A DNA stretch of 52,068 nucleotides, taken from contig JAITGC010000078.1 of NCBI GenBank assembly GCA_031280915.1, forward strand, positions 1 to 52,068, given 5' to 3'. Below are positions 9,238 through 17,487 of the stretch, piece after piece. The notes under the pieces were generated by a model that made no database searches, had not been told where the DNA came from, and saw only the letters and a list, made by a program, of their open reading frames with translations. Both the position numbers and the translations under genes were made by a program. Every line of letters begins with the position of its first letter. Position 1 is the first letter of the stretch. The DNA is from Desulfovibrio sp. (lineage in GTDB: Bacteria > Desulfobacterota > Desulfovibrionia > Desulfovibrionales > Desulfovibrionaceae).

Positions 9238-9867
9238 ATGTTTGCCGCGCTTTTGCCGAAATCGGCGCCTTTTTTTGAAATGCTGCTCGCGCAGAATGGC
9301 CTGTTGCGTCAAACGGCCGGACATCTGCTGATAATGCTGGAAACTCCCTCGGAACAGGAGCGGAGCCACAAGCAAATCGCCCTGCTGGAAAGAGAGGCGG
9401 ACAAGCTCCACAGCCGGATTATCCGATCCCTCTCGCGGACGTTTATCACCCCCATTGACCGTGAGGATATTCTGCGCATCAATCAGGGGCAGGAAGAAAC
9501 CATAGACTGCCTGCAATCCTTGAGCACGCGCCTGTCCATTTTCGAGTTTCCCCGCGTACGCTTCCCGGCCCTGCAGATGGCCCGCACCATCACCAGCCTT
9601 CTTGATCTGACCAAAGTGATGCTGGAAGGGCTTTCAGACCGGCGGGACTGCCACAAAACCCGCGCCTTCAAGACCCTGCGCGGCGAGTGCGACATGCTGC
9701 TCTCCACGGGCCTGGCCGAACTCATGGACGAAAAACAGGAAATCACGCCGCTCCTGCTGATGCAGGTACTCAAATGGAGTCAGATATACGAGCGACTCGG
9801 CGTACTGGTCGAGCAGAGCAACACGCTGGCGGAAACCATTGAGGAAGCGGTGTTGAAGAATGCTTGA
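9238..9867 (+). CDS. PhoU-like DUF47 protein, partner of phosphate permease
   Basis: 209 aa, all-helical DUF47/PhoU-like protein. Such proteins are usually encoded directly before Pit-type phosphate permeases and are thought to control them. Here the gene overlaps the permease by 8 bases (ATG inside its last codons), which supports coupled translation. The ATG at 9238 (MFAALLPKSAPFFEMLLAQN) is chosen because GAGG lies 6 bases before it and it gives the family's usual N-terminus. Charged helices such as READKLHSRIIRSLSRTFITP are typical of the family. Cytoplasmic. Confidence 0.88.
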   Translation: MFAALLPKSAPFFEMLLAQNGLLRQTAGHLLIMLETPSEQERSHKQIALLEREADKLHSRIIRSLSRTFITPIDREDILRINQGQEETIDCLQSLSTRLSIFEFPRVRFPALQMARTITSLLDLTKVMLEGLSDRRDCHKTRAFKTLRGECDMLLSTGLAELMDEKQEITPLLLMQVLKWSQIYERLGVLVEQSNTLAETIEEAVLKNA

Positions 9868-10864
9868 AGCGCCTTTTCTGCTGATTGTCATCGTCATCGC
9901 GGCCTTGATTTTCGATTTTACCAACGGCGCGCACGACTGCGCCAACGCCATCGCCACAGTGGTGTCCACCAAGGTGGTGACCCCTCGTTTCGCGGTGGGG
10001 GCCGCCGCTCTGCTCAACCTTTGCGGCGCTCTTGCCGGCACTGAGGTCGCCAAAACCCTGGGCGGCGGCATTGTGCCGCCGCAGGTGGTCGAGGGCAGCC
10101 AAATCCTGGTGCTGGCCGCTCTTTCCGGGGCCATCGCCTGGAATCTCATCACCTGGTATTTCGGTATCCCCTCTTCTTCTTCCCACGCCCTGATCGGCGG
10201 CCTTGTGGGCGCGGTGGTCGCCCATGCCGATTTCCAGGCGCTGAACGGCAAGGGTATCATCGACAAGGTGCTCATCCCCCTTGTGGGTTCTCCGCTGACG
10301 GGTTTTGCCGTGGGGATGCTCTTTATGTGGTGTATTTACTGGTTCTGCGCCAAGATCCATCGCGTCAGGGTCAACGTGGCCTTCAGGCGTTTGCAGCTTG
10401 TTTCCGCCGGGCTTATGGCCACAAGCCACGGTTTGAACGACGCGCAGAAAACCATGGGCATCATTACCCTGGCCTTGCTGATTTTCGGGGAAATCGATTC
10501 CGTGGAAGTACCCATGTGGGTCAAGCTGGCCTGCGCCGGGGCCATGGGCCTGGGCACGGCCTTTGGGGGCTGGAAGATTGTGAAAACCATGGGGCACCGC
10601 ATTTTCAAGCTGGAGCCGGTGCACGGCTTCGCGGCGGAGAGCGCGGCCGCTCTGGTCATTTCCGGGGCTTCGTTTCTCGGCGCGCCGGTCAGCACAACGC
10701 ACACCATTTCCGCCTGCCTTTTCGGCGTGGGGTCCACAAAACGTCTTTCGGCGGTGCGCTGGCCCCTGGCCATGCGTCTGGTGATGGCCTGGATTCTGAC
10801 ATTACCGGCGGCGGGGATGATGGGTTTCGCTTCTTTCAGATTTTTTCAATTGTTCTGGCCCTGA
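9860..10864 (+). CDS. Inorganic phosphate permease, PiT/Pho4 family
   Basis: 334 aa inner-membrane protein with about ten hydrophobic segments. The two inverted-repeat signatures of the family are present: DFTNGAHDCANAIATVVSTK near residue 15, and GAPVSTTHTISACLFGVG near residue 275. It would import phosphate with a cation or as a metal-phosphate complex. Second gene of the unit with the PhoU-like protein. It is at the short end for PiT proteins (bacterial members range from about 330 to 500 aa), and appears complete. Confidence 0.93.
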   Translation: MLEAPFLLIVIVIAALIFDFTNGAHDCANAIATVVSTKVVTPRFAVGAAALLNLCGALAGTEVAKTLGGGIVPPQVVEGSQILVLAALSGAIAWNLITWYFGIPSSSSHALIGGLVGAVVAHADFQALNGKGIIDKVLIPLVGSPLTGFAVGMLFMWCIYWFCAKIHRVRVNVAFRRLQLVSAGLMATSHGLNDAQKTMGIITLALLIFGEIDSVEVPMWVKLACAGAMGLGTAFGGWKIVKTMGHRIFKLEPVHGFAAESAAALVISGASFLGAPVSTTHTISACLFGVGSTKRLSAVRWPLAMRLVMAWILTLPAAGMMGFASFRFFQLFWP

Positions 10865-10961
10865 GGGCCTGTGCGGCGTGAAGCGGATGAAAAACGGATG
10901 TTTTTGCGGCAACGGAGCCGGCGTGGTGCGGATGTTTCCCCATGTGAAAGAGGGAGGGAGT

Positions 10962-11582
10962 ATGCGCCGTTTGCGCAATGTCGTTTTGTTTTGCCTTCTG
11001 GCCTGCTGTGTTGTTCCGGCGCGCGCCCTTGCCGGAGACGAGCGGGACATAAGCCCCAGAGAGGTTTTTGCCCTGTTGCCCGGCACGATTTTTGAGAATA
11101 CGGTTGAGGGTTTGAGCGAAGGGGAAAAACAGCGTCTGCTCGCCGAAGGACAGGCGGAATTCTGGCAATTGGCCGAAGAAACAGAAGATTCCCTGCTCTT
11201 TTCCGCGCTGCCCTTTCATGACAGCGCCGTTGCCCTGCGCCTTTTTCACGCGGCGAGCGGGGATTTCTGCCTTGCCGTGGCCGGAACCATCGGGGGGCCC
11301 CTGTGCACACTGGAATTCTGGCGGATAGACAACGCGGGGCGGATCGTGCCCGTTGAAGCCCCCTCTGAGCCGGACATCAGGGATTTTCTGGAAGATGGGC
11401 AGGTTTTGCCCAAAAATATCCAGCCGTCCACCATACTTTGCCTGGATTTTGACGGCTTGAAGGCACAGCCGCTGTTTTGGAGCAGCGCCGGCCTGGTGGA
11501 TGTGTCCGTCGCCCGGCAGGTGCGCTACCACTGGAACGGCAGCGGCTTTGAAAAACAGCTTTTGGAAAAGGCGGAGCCGTAA
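10962..11582 (+). CDS. Secreted protein of unknown function
   Basis: 206 aa. The start at 10962 has a strong AGGGAGGGAG ribosome site and opens a classical signal peptide (MRRLRNVVLFCLLACCVVPARALAG), likely cut after ALA or close by. The mature part is soluble, acidic and mixed alpha/beta, with no motif I recognise. It lies 97 bases after the phosphate permease, on the same strand, so cotranscription is possible. Its stop is only 10 bases from the stop of the convergent aminotransferase, with no clear terminator between. An earlier in-frame start at 10878 would spoil the signal peptide. Confidence 0.75.
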   Translation: MRRLRNVVLFCLLACCVVPARALAGDERDISPREVFALLPGTIFENTVEGLSEGEKQRLLAEGQAEFWQLAEETEDSLLFSALPFHDSAVALRLFHAASGDFCLAVAGTIGGPLCTLEFWRIDNAGRIVPVEAPSEPDIRDFLEDGQVLPKNIQPSTILCLDFDGLKAQPLFWSSAGLVDVSVARQVRYHWNGSGFEKQLLEKAEP

Positions 11583-11592
11583 CGAGGCCGGC

Positions 11593-12777
11593 CTACTTGC
11601 CGTTCAGTTTTGCCAGTTCCTCGCCCACACGCGACAGGGCCGTCTCCAGCACGTCGTCGGCCACGGCGTAGGAGAGGCGGATGCAGTTGTCGTCGCCGAA
11701 AGCCGCGCCCGGCACAAGAGACACAAGAGCCTTGTCCAGCAGATGGGCGCACATGTCGGTGGAGTTTTTCACCACTCCGGAATAGTGACGGCTTACGTCC
11801 ACAAAGAGGTAAAAAGCCCCGTCCGGCCGTGGGCATACGGCTGAAGGCCAGGTGCTGATGATCTTCAGGGCGGCGTCACGCCTTCTCTGAAAGGCGCCGC
11901 GCATGTCGGCCACACAGTCCAGGGGGCCGGTGAGGGCGGCCAGGGCGGCCTTTTGGGAGATGGAGCAGATGCCGGAGGTGCTGTGCCCCTGCATGGCCGA
12001 GAGCTTCTTGATGAGGGCCGGATGCCCCGCGAGCCAGCCCACGCGCCAGCCGGTCATGGCAAAAGTTTTGGAAACGCCGTTGAGCACGGCCACCATCTCC
12101 GGGCATTCGGCCATGCGGCCGATGGCGCTGGCCGGTTTGGCCGGGGCGAAAACAAGCTGGTCGTAAATTTCGTCACTCAGCACAAAAATTTTGTGAGAGA
12201 CAGCCCAGTCAATGAGAGCGTCCAGCTCCGCCTGGGAATAGGCTGCACCCGTGGGATTTGAGGGGGAGTTGAGCAACAGCAGCCGTGTTTTGGGGCCGCG
12301 CCTGGCTTCCAGCATGTCCGGCGTCACCTTGAAGCCCCTGTCCGCTCCGGCGGGCACCGTGACCGGCCTGCCGCCGGCCAGTTCAATAATGGGCGGATAG
12401 CTCAGCCAGTAGGGCGCGGGAATAAGCGCCTCATCTCCGGGGTTGAGAATGCCCTGGGCGAAATTGTACAGGGCGTGCTTGCCGCCCGCCGATATGATGA
12501 TTGACTCCGGCGACACGGCCGTGCCGTAGTGTTGTTCAAAGTATCCGCCCACGGCCTTGCGCAGCTCAGGGATGCCCGGGGCCGCCGTATAGCGGGTAAA
12601 ATTGTCGTCAATGGCCTTTTTGGCCGCTTCACGTATATGCGCCGGGGTGGGAAAATCCGGCTCGCCGACAGCCAGGCTGGTGACGGCGATGCCCCGCGCC
12701 CTGAGTTCCTGGGCGCGGGCGTTCAGACTGATGGTCAGGGAAGGCTGGAGAGACTGAAGTCTGTCGGCGATGCGCAT
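11593..12777 (-). CDS. Aspartate/aromatic aminotransferase, class I (fold type I)
   Basis: 394 aa PLP-dependent aminotransferase, probably aspartate aminotransferase of the Ib type. Typical motifs: SLAVGEPDFPTPAHI near the N-terminus, NSPSNPTGAAYS (about 172), the PLP lysine in GVSKTFAMTGWRVGW (about 235), and the C-terminal FRLSYA-like NCIRLSYA. The ATG at 12775-12777 has GGAG upstream. The frame stays open to 13050, inside homoserine dehydrogenase, which I discard. It is 14 bases after that gene, so it is the third member of an aspartate-family operon. It would supply aspartate, the precursor for homoserine. Confidence 0.92.
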   Translation of the reverse strand: MRIADRLQSLQPSLTISLNARAQELRARGIAVTSLAVGEPDFPTPAHIREAAKKAIDDNFTRYTAAPGIPELRKAVGGYFEQHYGTAVSPESIIISAGGKHALYNFAQGILNPGDEALIPAPYWLSYPPIIELAGGRPVTVPAGADRGFKVTPDMLEARRGPKTRLLLLNSPSNPTGAAYSQAELDALIDWAVSHKIFVLSDEIYDQLVFAPAKPASAIGRMAECPEMVAVLNGVSKTFAMTGWRVGWLAGHPALIKKLSAMQGHSTSGICSISQKAALAALTGPLDCVADMRGAFQRRRDAALKIISTWPSAVCPRPDGAFYLFVDVSRHYSGVVKNSTDMCAHLLDKALVSLVPGAAFGDDNCIRLSYAVADDVLETALSRVGEELAKLNGK

Positions 12778-12791
12778 GTCGCGTTCTCCTT

Positions 12792-14105
12792 TTACAATAC
12801 CCTGTGACATACGGCGGGTTCCGTGAGCAGGCCAGCGTCCCGCATGCGTTCCAGGGACTTGTTCATGGCCCGCGTTGTGGTTTCGTGGGTCATGAAAACC
12901 AGGGGCACAATGCCGCCTTCTCCGGATTTCTGTATCATCTGCGCCACGCTGATCTCCTCGGCGGCCATGGCTCCGGCCAGATCCCGCAGTACTCCCGGCC
13001 TGTCCCGCACCGTGAGGCGCACATAGAAGGATGAGCGCCCGTCTTCCCAAGGCAGAACAGCGGCTTGCGGCAAGTCCGGCCGCGCGAATCCGGTGTTGTC
13101 CGCCGGCGCGCCGCGCGCGGCGGCCACCAGATCGGAGAGGGCCGCTCCGGCCGTGGGCAGGGCCCCGGCCCCACGCCCGTGGAAAAAGAGAGAGCCGGCC
13201 GCGTTGGCCTCCACGCGGATGGCGTTGTAAACGCCGTTCACCCTGGCCAGTAAATATCTGTTATGGACAAGGGCGGGAAATACCCCGGCTTCCAGGCTCA
13301 TGCCGCCCCTGGTGTCGGCAACCTCCCTGACCCGGCCTATGAGTTTGATATGGTAGCCGAATTCTTCGGCAAGGCGGATATCCATGACCGAGATGCCGCG
13401 TATGCCGCTTACCGGCAGGGTGGCATAGGGGTAGTCAACGCCGTGGGCCAGGCGGATGAGCAAAATGAGTTTGTGGGCCGCATCATGGCCGTCAATGTCC
13501 AGGGAGGGGTCGGCCTCGGCGTAGCCCAGCTCCTGGGCCTGTTTGAGGGCGGTATCGAAGTCCAGATTGCCGGTGGTCATTTCGGAGAGAATGTAGTTGC
13601 TGGTCCCGTTTAAAATGCCGAGCAGCGAAGTGACGCGGTTGCCGGTGAGGCTTTCCTTCATGGTCTGCACAATGGGTATGGCGCCGGCCACAGCGGCCTC
13701 ACAGCGCAAAACAAGATTGTTGTTTTCGGCTTTTTTGAACAGGGCGAGGCCATCTTCGGCAAGCAGGGCCTTGTTGGCCGTGACCACGTGTTTGCCCTTG
13801 TCCAGCGCTCTGTCGATGAGGGCGCGGGCCTGGTCAATGCCTCCGATAAGCTCCGCCAGGGCATCGATTTCCGGGTCGTCCGTGAGGGCGGCCGCATCTG
13901 TGGTCAGTTCCGCATCCGCCGGCGGGGAGACTTCGCGGGCCTTGGCCGCGTCGCGCACGAGAATGCGCTTGACGACGATATCACGGCCGGCGCGCAGGCG
14001 AGTCAGTTCGGCATTTTCCTCAAGCAGGCGGACAAGCCCGCCGCCCACGGTGCCGAGACCGGCCAGGCCGACGACAAAAGGCTTCTGGCCACGGGGGAGA
14101 TTCAC
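12792..14105 (-). CDS. hom: Homoserine dehydrogenase with ACT domain
   Basis: 437 aa. It reduces aspartate semialdehyde to homoserine for threonine and methionine synthesis. Domains: Rossmann NAD(P) domain ([13 protein letters not shown] at about 14-26), catalytic domain with [11 protein letters not shown] and [14 protein letters not shown], and a C-terminal ACT domain (about 350-437) that normally senses threonine. The start codon overlaps the stop of the upstream aminotransferase by the ATGA arrangement, so the two are translationally coupled. Confidence 0.97.
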   Translation of the reverse strand: MNLPRGQKPFVVGLAGLGTVGGGLVRLLEENAELTRLRAGRDIVVKRILVRDAAKAREVSPPADAELTTDAAALTDDPEIDALAELIGGIDQARALIDRALDKGKHVVTANKALLAEDGLALFKKAENNNLVLRCEAAVAGAIPIVQTMKESLTGNRVTSLLGILNGTSNYILSEMTTGNLDFDTALKQAQELGYAEADPSLDIDGHDAAHKLILLIRLAHGVDYPYATLPVSGIRGISVMDIRLAEEFGYHIKLIGRVREVADTRGGMSLEAGVFPALVHNRYLLARVNGVYNAIRVEANAAGSLFFHGRGAGALPTAGAALSDLVAAARGAPADNTGFARPDLPQAAVLPWEDGRSSFYVRLTVRDRPGVLRDLAGAMAAEEISVAQMIQKSGEGGIVPLVFMTHETTTRAMNKSLERMRDAGLLTEPAVCHRVL

Positions 14106-15292
14106 TGCCGCGCTCCGGAGAGCAGCCGTCTGATGCCGGCCACGGCCTGCCGTGTGCGGTGTTCGTTTTCTATGAGGGCAAAGCGCACGTACTCGTCGCC
14201 GTAGGAGCCGAAGCCAAGGCCTGGAGAAACCGCCACATGGGCTTCCGTAAGGAGAAGTTTGGAAAACTCCACGGAACCCATTTTGCGGAAGGGTTCGGGG
14301 ATGCGCGTCCAGACAAACATGGTGGCCTTGGGCGAAGGGGTTTCCCAGCCGACGCGATTGAGGCCCTCAACAAGCCTGTCGCGCCGTTCACGGTAGATGT
14401 CGCATATTTCGTCCACACAGGCGTCGGAGCCGTTCAGGGCCACGGTGGCCGCAATCTGCACGGGCTGAAAAATGCCGTAATCCAGATAGCTTTTGATGCG
14501 TGAAAGGGCGTGGATGAGGCGGGCGTTGCCCAGGCAAAAACCCACGCGCCAGCCGGGCATGGAATAGCTTTTGGACATGGTGTAGAATTCCACGCCCACA
14601 TCCTTGGCGCCCTTGGCCTGCAGAAAGCTTGGGGCGGTGTAGCCGTCAAAAACCAGATCGGCGTAGGCCAGATCGTGGATGACCCAGATGTCGTTCTCTT
14701 TGGCGAAATCCACAATTTTTTCGAAAAATTCCAGGGTGGTCACTTCCGTTGTGGGGTTGTGCGGATAGCAGAGAAAAAGCACCTTGGGCTTGGGCCAGGC
14801 CTGGCGAGTGGCTGTGGTGAGGTCTTCAAAAAAATCGCGGCCGGGGCCTATGGGCACGCTGCGCACATCCGCCCCCGCGATGACCGGGGCGTATTTGTGT
14901 ATGGGATAGGTGGGGTCAGGGGCCAGCACCACATCGCCCGGATCAAGCATGGCAAGGGAGAGATGGGCCAAGCCTTCCTTGGAACCCATGGTGACGATGG
15001 CCTCGGACTCCTGGTCCAGATGTACGCCGTGGAGGCGGGCGTATCTGTCGCAGATGGCCTTGCGCAGATTGGGGATGCCGCGCGAGAGCGAATAGCGATG
15101 GTTGACGGGCTTGTGGGCGGCTTCGGCCAGTTTGTCCACAATATGGCCCGGCGTGGGGATGTCGGGGTTGCCCATGCCGAAATCCACAATATCGACGTTC
15201 TGGCGGCGCAGCCGCATCTTGAGATCTCCCACTACGGCAAAGACATAGGGGGGCAGACGCTGAATGCGCGAAAATTCTTCCGTATGTTTCAT
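14102..15292 (-). CDS. Aminotransferase of the AlaC/DapL-like group
   Basis: 396 aa class I/II aminotransferase. [16 protein letters not shown] near residue 40, [12 protein letters not shown] (about 175) and the PLP lysine in [15 protein letters not shown] (about 235) are clear. The sequence is of the group that contains alanine transaminase AlaC and LL-diaminopimelate aminotransferase-like proteins; I cannot fix the substrate. Its position before hom, overlapping it, suggests amino acid biosynthesis from aspartate or pyruvate. The ATG at 15290-15292 ([16 protein letters not shown]) has AAGGA upstream and matches the family start. Confidence 0.9.
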   Translation of the reverse strand: MKHTEEFSRIQRLPPYVFAVVGDLKMRLRRQNVDIVDFGMGNPDIPTPGHIVDKLAEAAHKPVNHRYSLSRGIPNLRKAICDRYARLHGVHLDQESEAIVTMGSKEGLAHLSLAMLDPGDVVLAPDPTYPIHKYAPVIAGADVRSVPIGPGRDFFEDLTTATRQAWPKPKVLFLCYPHNPTTEVTTLEFFEKIVDFAKENDIWVIHDLAYADLVFDGYTAPSFLQAKGAKDVGVEFYTMSKSYSMPGWRVGFCLGNARLIHALSRIKSYLDYGIFQPVQIAATVALNGSDACVDEICDIYRERRDRLVEGLNRVGWETPSPKATMFVWTRIPEPFRKMGSVEFSKLLLTEAHVAVSPGLGFGSYGDEYVRFALIENEHRTRQAVAGIRRLLSGARQ

Positions 15293-15421
15293 TTTTCCTT
15301 CATCGCTCCTTTTTGCCGGCAACGGCCGGAACGGAAACGGGCCGCTGCCCGGCGCCACGGCATCATCGTTTGTTTCGGCGACAAAATCAAGTCATTGCCC
15401 GGGAAAAGGGCAAAAACATTC

Positions 15422-15450
15422 TTGCTGTCAGGGCCTTTGTATCTTATATT
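15422..15450 (+). promoter_or_regulatory. Promoter candidate for the small secreted protein
   Basis: TTGCTG (15422-15427), 17 bases, TATATT (15445-15450), about 40 bases before the ATG at 15492. Confidence 0.55.
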
Positions 15451-15491
15451 GCCGTCGGGGTTTCTGAAAAACAAAGCCAAGGAGAATCACA

Positions 15492-15863
15492 ATGAAAAAG
15501 TTGTCACTGAAAAAGTTGTCACTCCTGACGCCGTTGCTTGTCTGTCTGTTCGCGGCCGACGCTTTCGCAGATTCCGGCGTGATGGGTTCCTGGTTTCAGA
15601 AGAGCACGGGCATGACCTTCACCATCGCCTCCGAAGGCAAGGATTACTTTGTGACGCACAAATTCCCTTCGGGCGAGGCCAAAAAATACAAACTGACCCT
15701 CATCAGCCGAGCCGGCACGGATATGAGGGGGATGAAATTTCAGAGAAAATTCGAAGATCCCGGCGTTTTTTTCCGTCAGCCGGAAACCTATTTCATCAAT
15801 CCGGACGGCAGCCTGACGGTCAACTACAGCGCGGAATCGGCTTCTCTGCTCTCCGCCCGGTAA
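15492..15863 (+). CDS. Small secreted protein of unknown function
   Basis: 123 aa with a signal peptide (MKKLSLKKLSLLTPLLVCLF..., probable cleavage after AFA near residue 26). The mature part of about 97 residues is basic and beta-rich (SGVMGSWFQKSTGMTFTIAS, then YFINPDGSLTVNYSAE), looking like a small lipocalin-like or beta-sandwich periplasmic protein, but I recognise no family. The signal peptide contains a tandem 15-base duplication: AAAAAGTTGTCACT occurs twice in a row, giving KKLSLKKLSL. It has its own promoter candidate and is followed 7 bases after the stop by a palindromic repeat. Confidence 0.75.
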   Translation: MKKLSLKKLSLLTPLLVCLFAADAFADSGVMGSWFQKSTGMTFTIASEGKDYFVTHKFPSGEAKKYKLTLISRAGTDMRGMKFQRKFEDPGVFFRQPETYFINPDGSLTVNYSAESASLLSAR

Positions 15864-15870
15864 AGTTTTG

Positions 15871-16130
15871 GAGCGATTTCACGTTGAAATTGCTCTGTCC
15901 GCGGGGCGAAGGGAGCCTGGCAGCGGCGCAGCGTTTCCATAGTCATCCGCCCACAAGGGATAGTCATCCGTATGCCCCTGACAGGGCTACGGAGCCGATA
16001 CGCGAAGCCGCCCCCGCCGCGAACGCGAAGGACGAGACGAAGGATTTACTTGCAAATCCTTGCCATGAAGTCCTTGCAAGGCGAACGTGCTTCGCCGTCG
16101 AGCAAGCATCTCAAAGTGGAAATGCTATAA
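15871..16130. repeat. Dispersed palindromic repeat, two-ended copy between convergent genes
   Basis: The left end (15871-15895) is a palindrome with arms GAGCGATTTCA and TGAAATTGCTC. The right end (16105-16126) has arms AGCATCTCA and TGGAAATGCT. An inner hairpin near the right end pairs GGCGAA with TTCGCC. The right-hand module starting CTTGCAAGGCGAACG recurs at 35726-35768. The left end and following GCGGGGCGAA recur at 26471. The whole space between the stops at 15863 and 16142 is taken up by this element, which may act as a two-way terminator. Confidence 0.7.
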
Positions 16131-16141
16131 GCTAAAATGCG

Positions 16142-17155
16142 TCAGCAGAGCGCCGCGCGGCTTATGGAGGCCAGATCCGCACAGCCGGTGAGACGCATGG
16201 CGGCGACAAGCTGCTGCCGCAAATCCTCAAAATAGCATCTGAGGCCGTGCTCTTCATCGCCGTGCACGGCGATGGTCACGGGCCGGCAGATAAGCACGAG
16301 TTTCGCGCCCAGGGCGAGCATGCGCAGTACGTCTAGGCCGGTGCGCACTCCGCCGTCGGCCATAATCAGGACGCTGCCGCCCACGGCCTCGGCAATGGCG
16401 GGCAAAACCTCGGCCGTGCCGGGCGTGCAGTCTATGGAGCGCCCGCCGTGGTTGGAAACAATCAGGGAGTCCACGCCGCTGTCAACGGCAATGTGCGCGT
16501 CCACAGGGGACATAATGCCCTTGATGATGAATTTCATGCCACGGGCGTGGGTCATTTTGACAAGTTCGGCGATGTCCCTCCCGGAGCGGATGCCGAAGCC
16601 GGGAGAGGCTTTGCGGAGCGCCGAAAATCCCGCCGCGTCAACGTCCATGCCGCAGGCCGCGCAGCCGTGCGCGGCCGCCATGTCCAGGCGGGGGCCCATG
16701 TCGTCCGGCGCCCAAGGCTTGAAAAAGGGGATGGTCATGGCGCCGTTGCCGCCTATTTGAGCGAAGTTTTCACTCAAAAGATCCATCCGCTGCCTGTCTC
16801 CGAATGTGGCGATGGTTCCGGCTTCGCGGCAGCCCTTGATGAGCAGTTCCGTATACCTGGCCGTCGGCATGTCGCTGCCCATGGCCGACACGTCGCCGAC
16901 GGGCGCAGCCAGCACCGGCAGTGAGAGTTTTTGTCCCCAAAGCTCGGCTTCGGGGGCGGGGTTGTCGGCTTCGTGGAGATAGCGCGGCAGAATGCGACAG
17001 GCCGCCAAGGCGGTCAGATTATTCTGAAAGGCCATGCCCGAACCTATGCCGCCCATGCCGGGGATTTGGCCCGCACAGGCTTTGCCGTTGCACACGGGGC
17101 AGACCTTACAGTATTTTTTGACGCGCTCACGTGCTTTTTCTCTGTAGTCCGACAT
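16142..17155 (-). CDS. FMN-dependent alpha-hydroxy-acid dehydrogenase family protein
   Basis: 337 aa TIM-barrel flavoprotein of the alpha-hydroxy-acid oxidase/IPP isomerase-2-like group. LIVSNHGGRSIDCTPGTAEVLP (about 230-250) holds the catalytic His/Arg pair, and IMADGGVRTGLDVLRMLALGA binds the FMN phosphate. The N-terminus has a cysteine-rich stretch, YCKVCPVCNGKACAG (about 15-29), typical of the anaerobe subfamily and possibly an FeS or metal site. The substrate is unknown; (S)-lactate or other 2-hydroxy acids are candidates. It stands alone, with a long gap on its 5' side. Confidence 0.82.
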   Translation of the reverse strand: MSDYREKARERVKKYCKVCPVCNGKACAGQIPGMGGIGSGMAFQNNLTALAACRILPRYLHEADNPAPEAELWGQKLSLPVLAAPVGDVSAMGSDMPTARYTELLIKGCREAGTIATFGDRQRMDLLSENFAQIGGNGAMTIPFFKPWAPDDMGPRLDMAAAHGCAACGMDVDAAGFSALRKASPGFGIRSGRDIAELVKMTHARGMKFIIKGIMSPVDAHIAVDSGVDSLIVSNHGGRSIDCTPGTAEVLPAIAEAVGGSVLIMADGGVRTGLDVLRMLALGAKLVLICRPVTIAVHGDEEHGLRCYFEDLRQQLVAAMRLTGCADLASISRAALC

Positions 17156-17371
17156 GATTAACGCCCTCCGTTGTTCATTTGATTATGCCGGCTCTTCCGG
17201 CTTCCGCAGCCACTAAAGTGATTTGGGGCTTACCCTGAGCCTTGATGCCATGACAGGATGCCCCCGCCCACATCGGTAAAGCTGGCCTTTGCGCGCGACA
17301 GCAAAGCGAAAGCAAGGAGAGGGCGAGCAGCCGCAAAGATGCCAAATTTGTGGCGGGAGGTCGAGAAGAAA

Positions 17372-17400
17372 TAGGGCACTTTCAAAGTGAAAATGCCCTA
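17372..17400. repeat. Dispersed palindromic repeat, short copy
   Basis: A 29-base palindrome with arms TAGGGCACTTTCA and TGAAAATGCCCTA around AAG. Same core (TTTCAAAGTGAAA) as the copies at 15871, 22781, 26471 and 35751. It lies in the 332-base gap between the FMN-dependent dehydrogenase start and the chemoreceptor stop. The rest of that gap (17156-17371) shows a small GCCGG/CCGGC inverted repeat near 17189 and nothing else I recognise. Confidence 0.65.
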
Positions 17401-17435
17401 GAGTCAAGATGCTCCGCATCTGGTGGAATGAATGC

Positions 17436-17471
17436 GGCCAAAGCCGGTTGCTGCGGTAACCGGCTTTGGCC
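17436..17471 (-). terminator. Hairpin terminator of the chemoreceptor gene
   Basis: A perfect 14-bp stem (GGCCAAAGCCGGTT with its complement) around an 8-base loop, 17 bases past the stop codon. The T-run after it on the minus strand is poor. Confidence 0.65.
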
Positions 17472-17487
17472 TGATCCCGCGTGGCCC

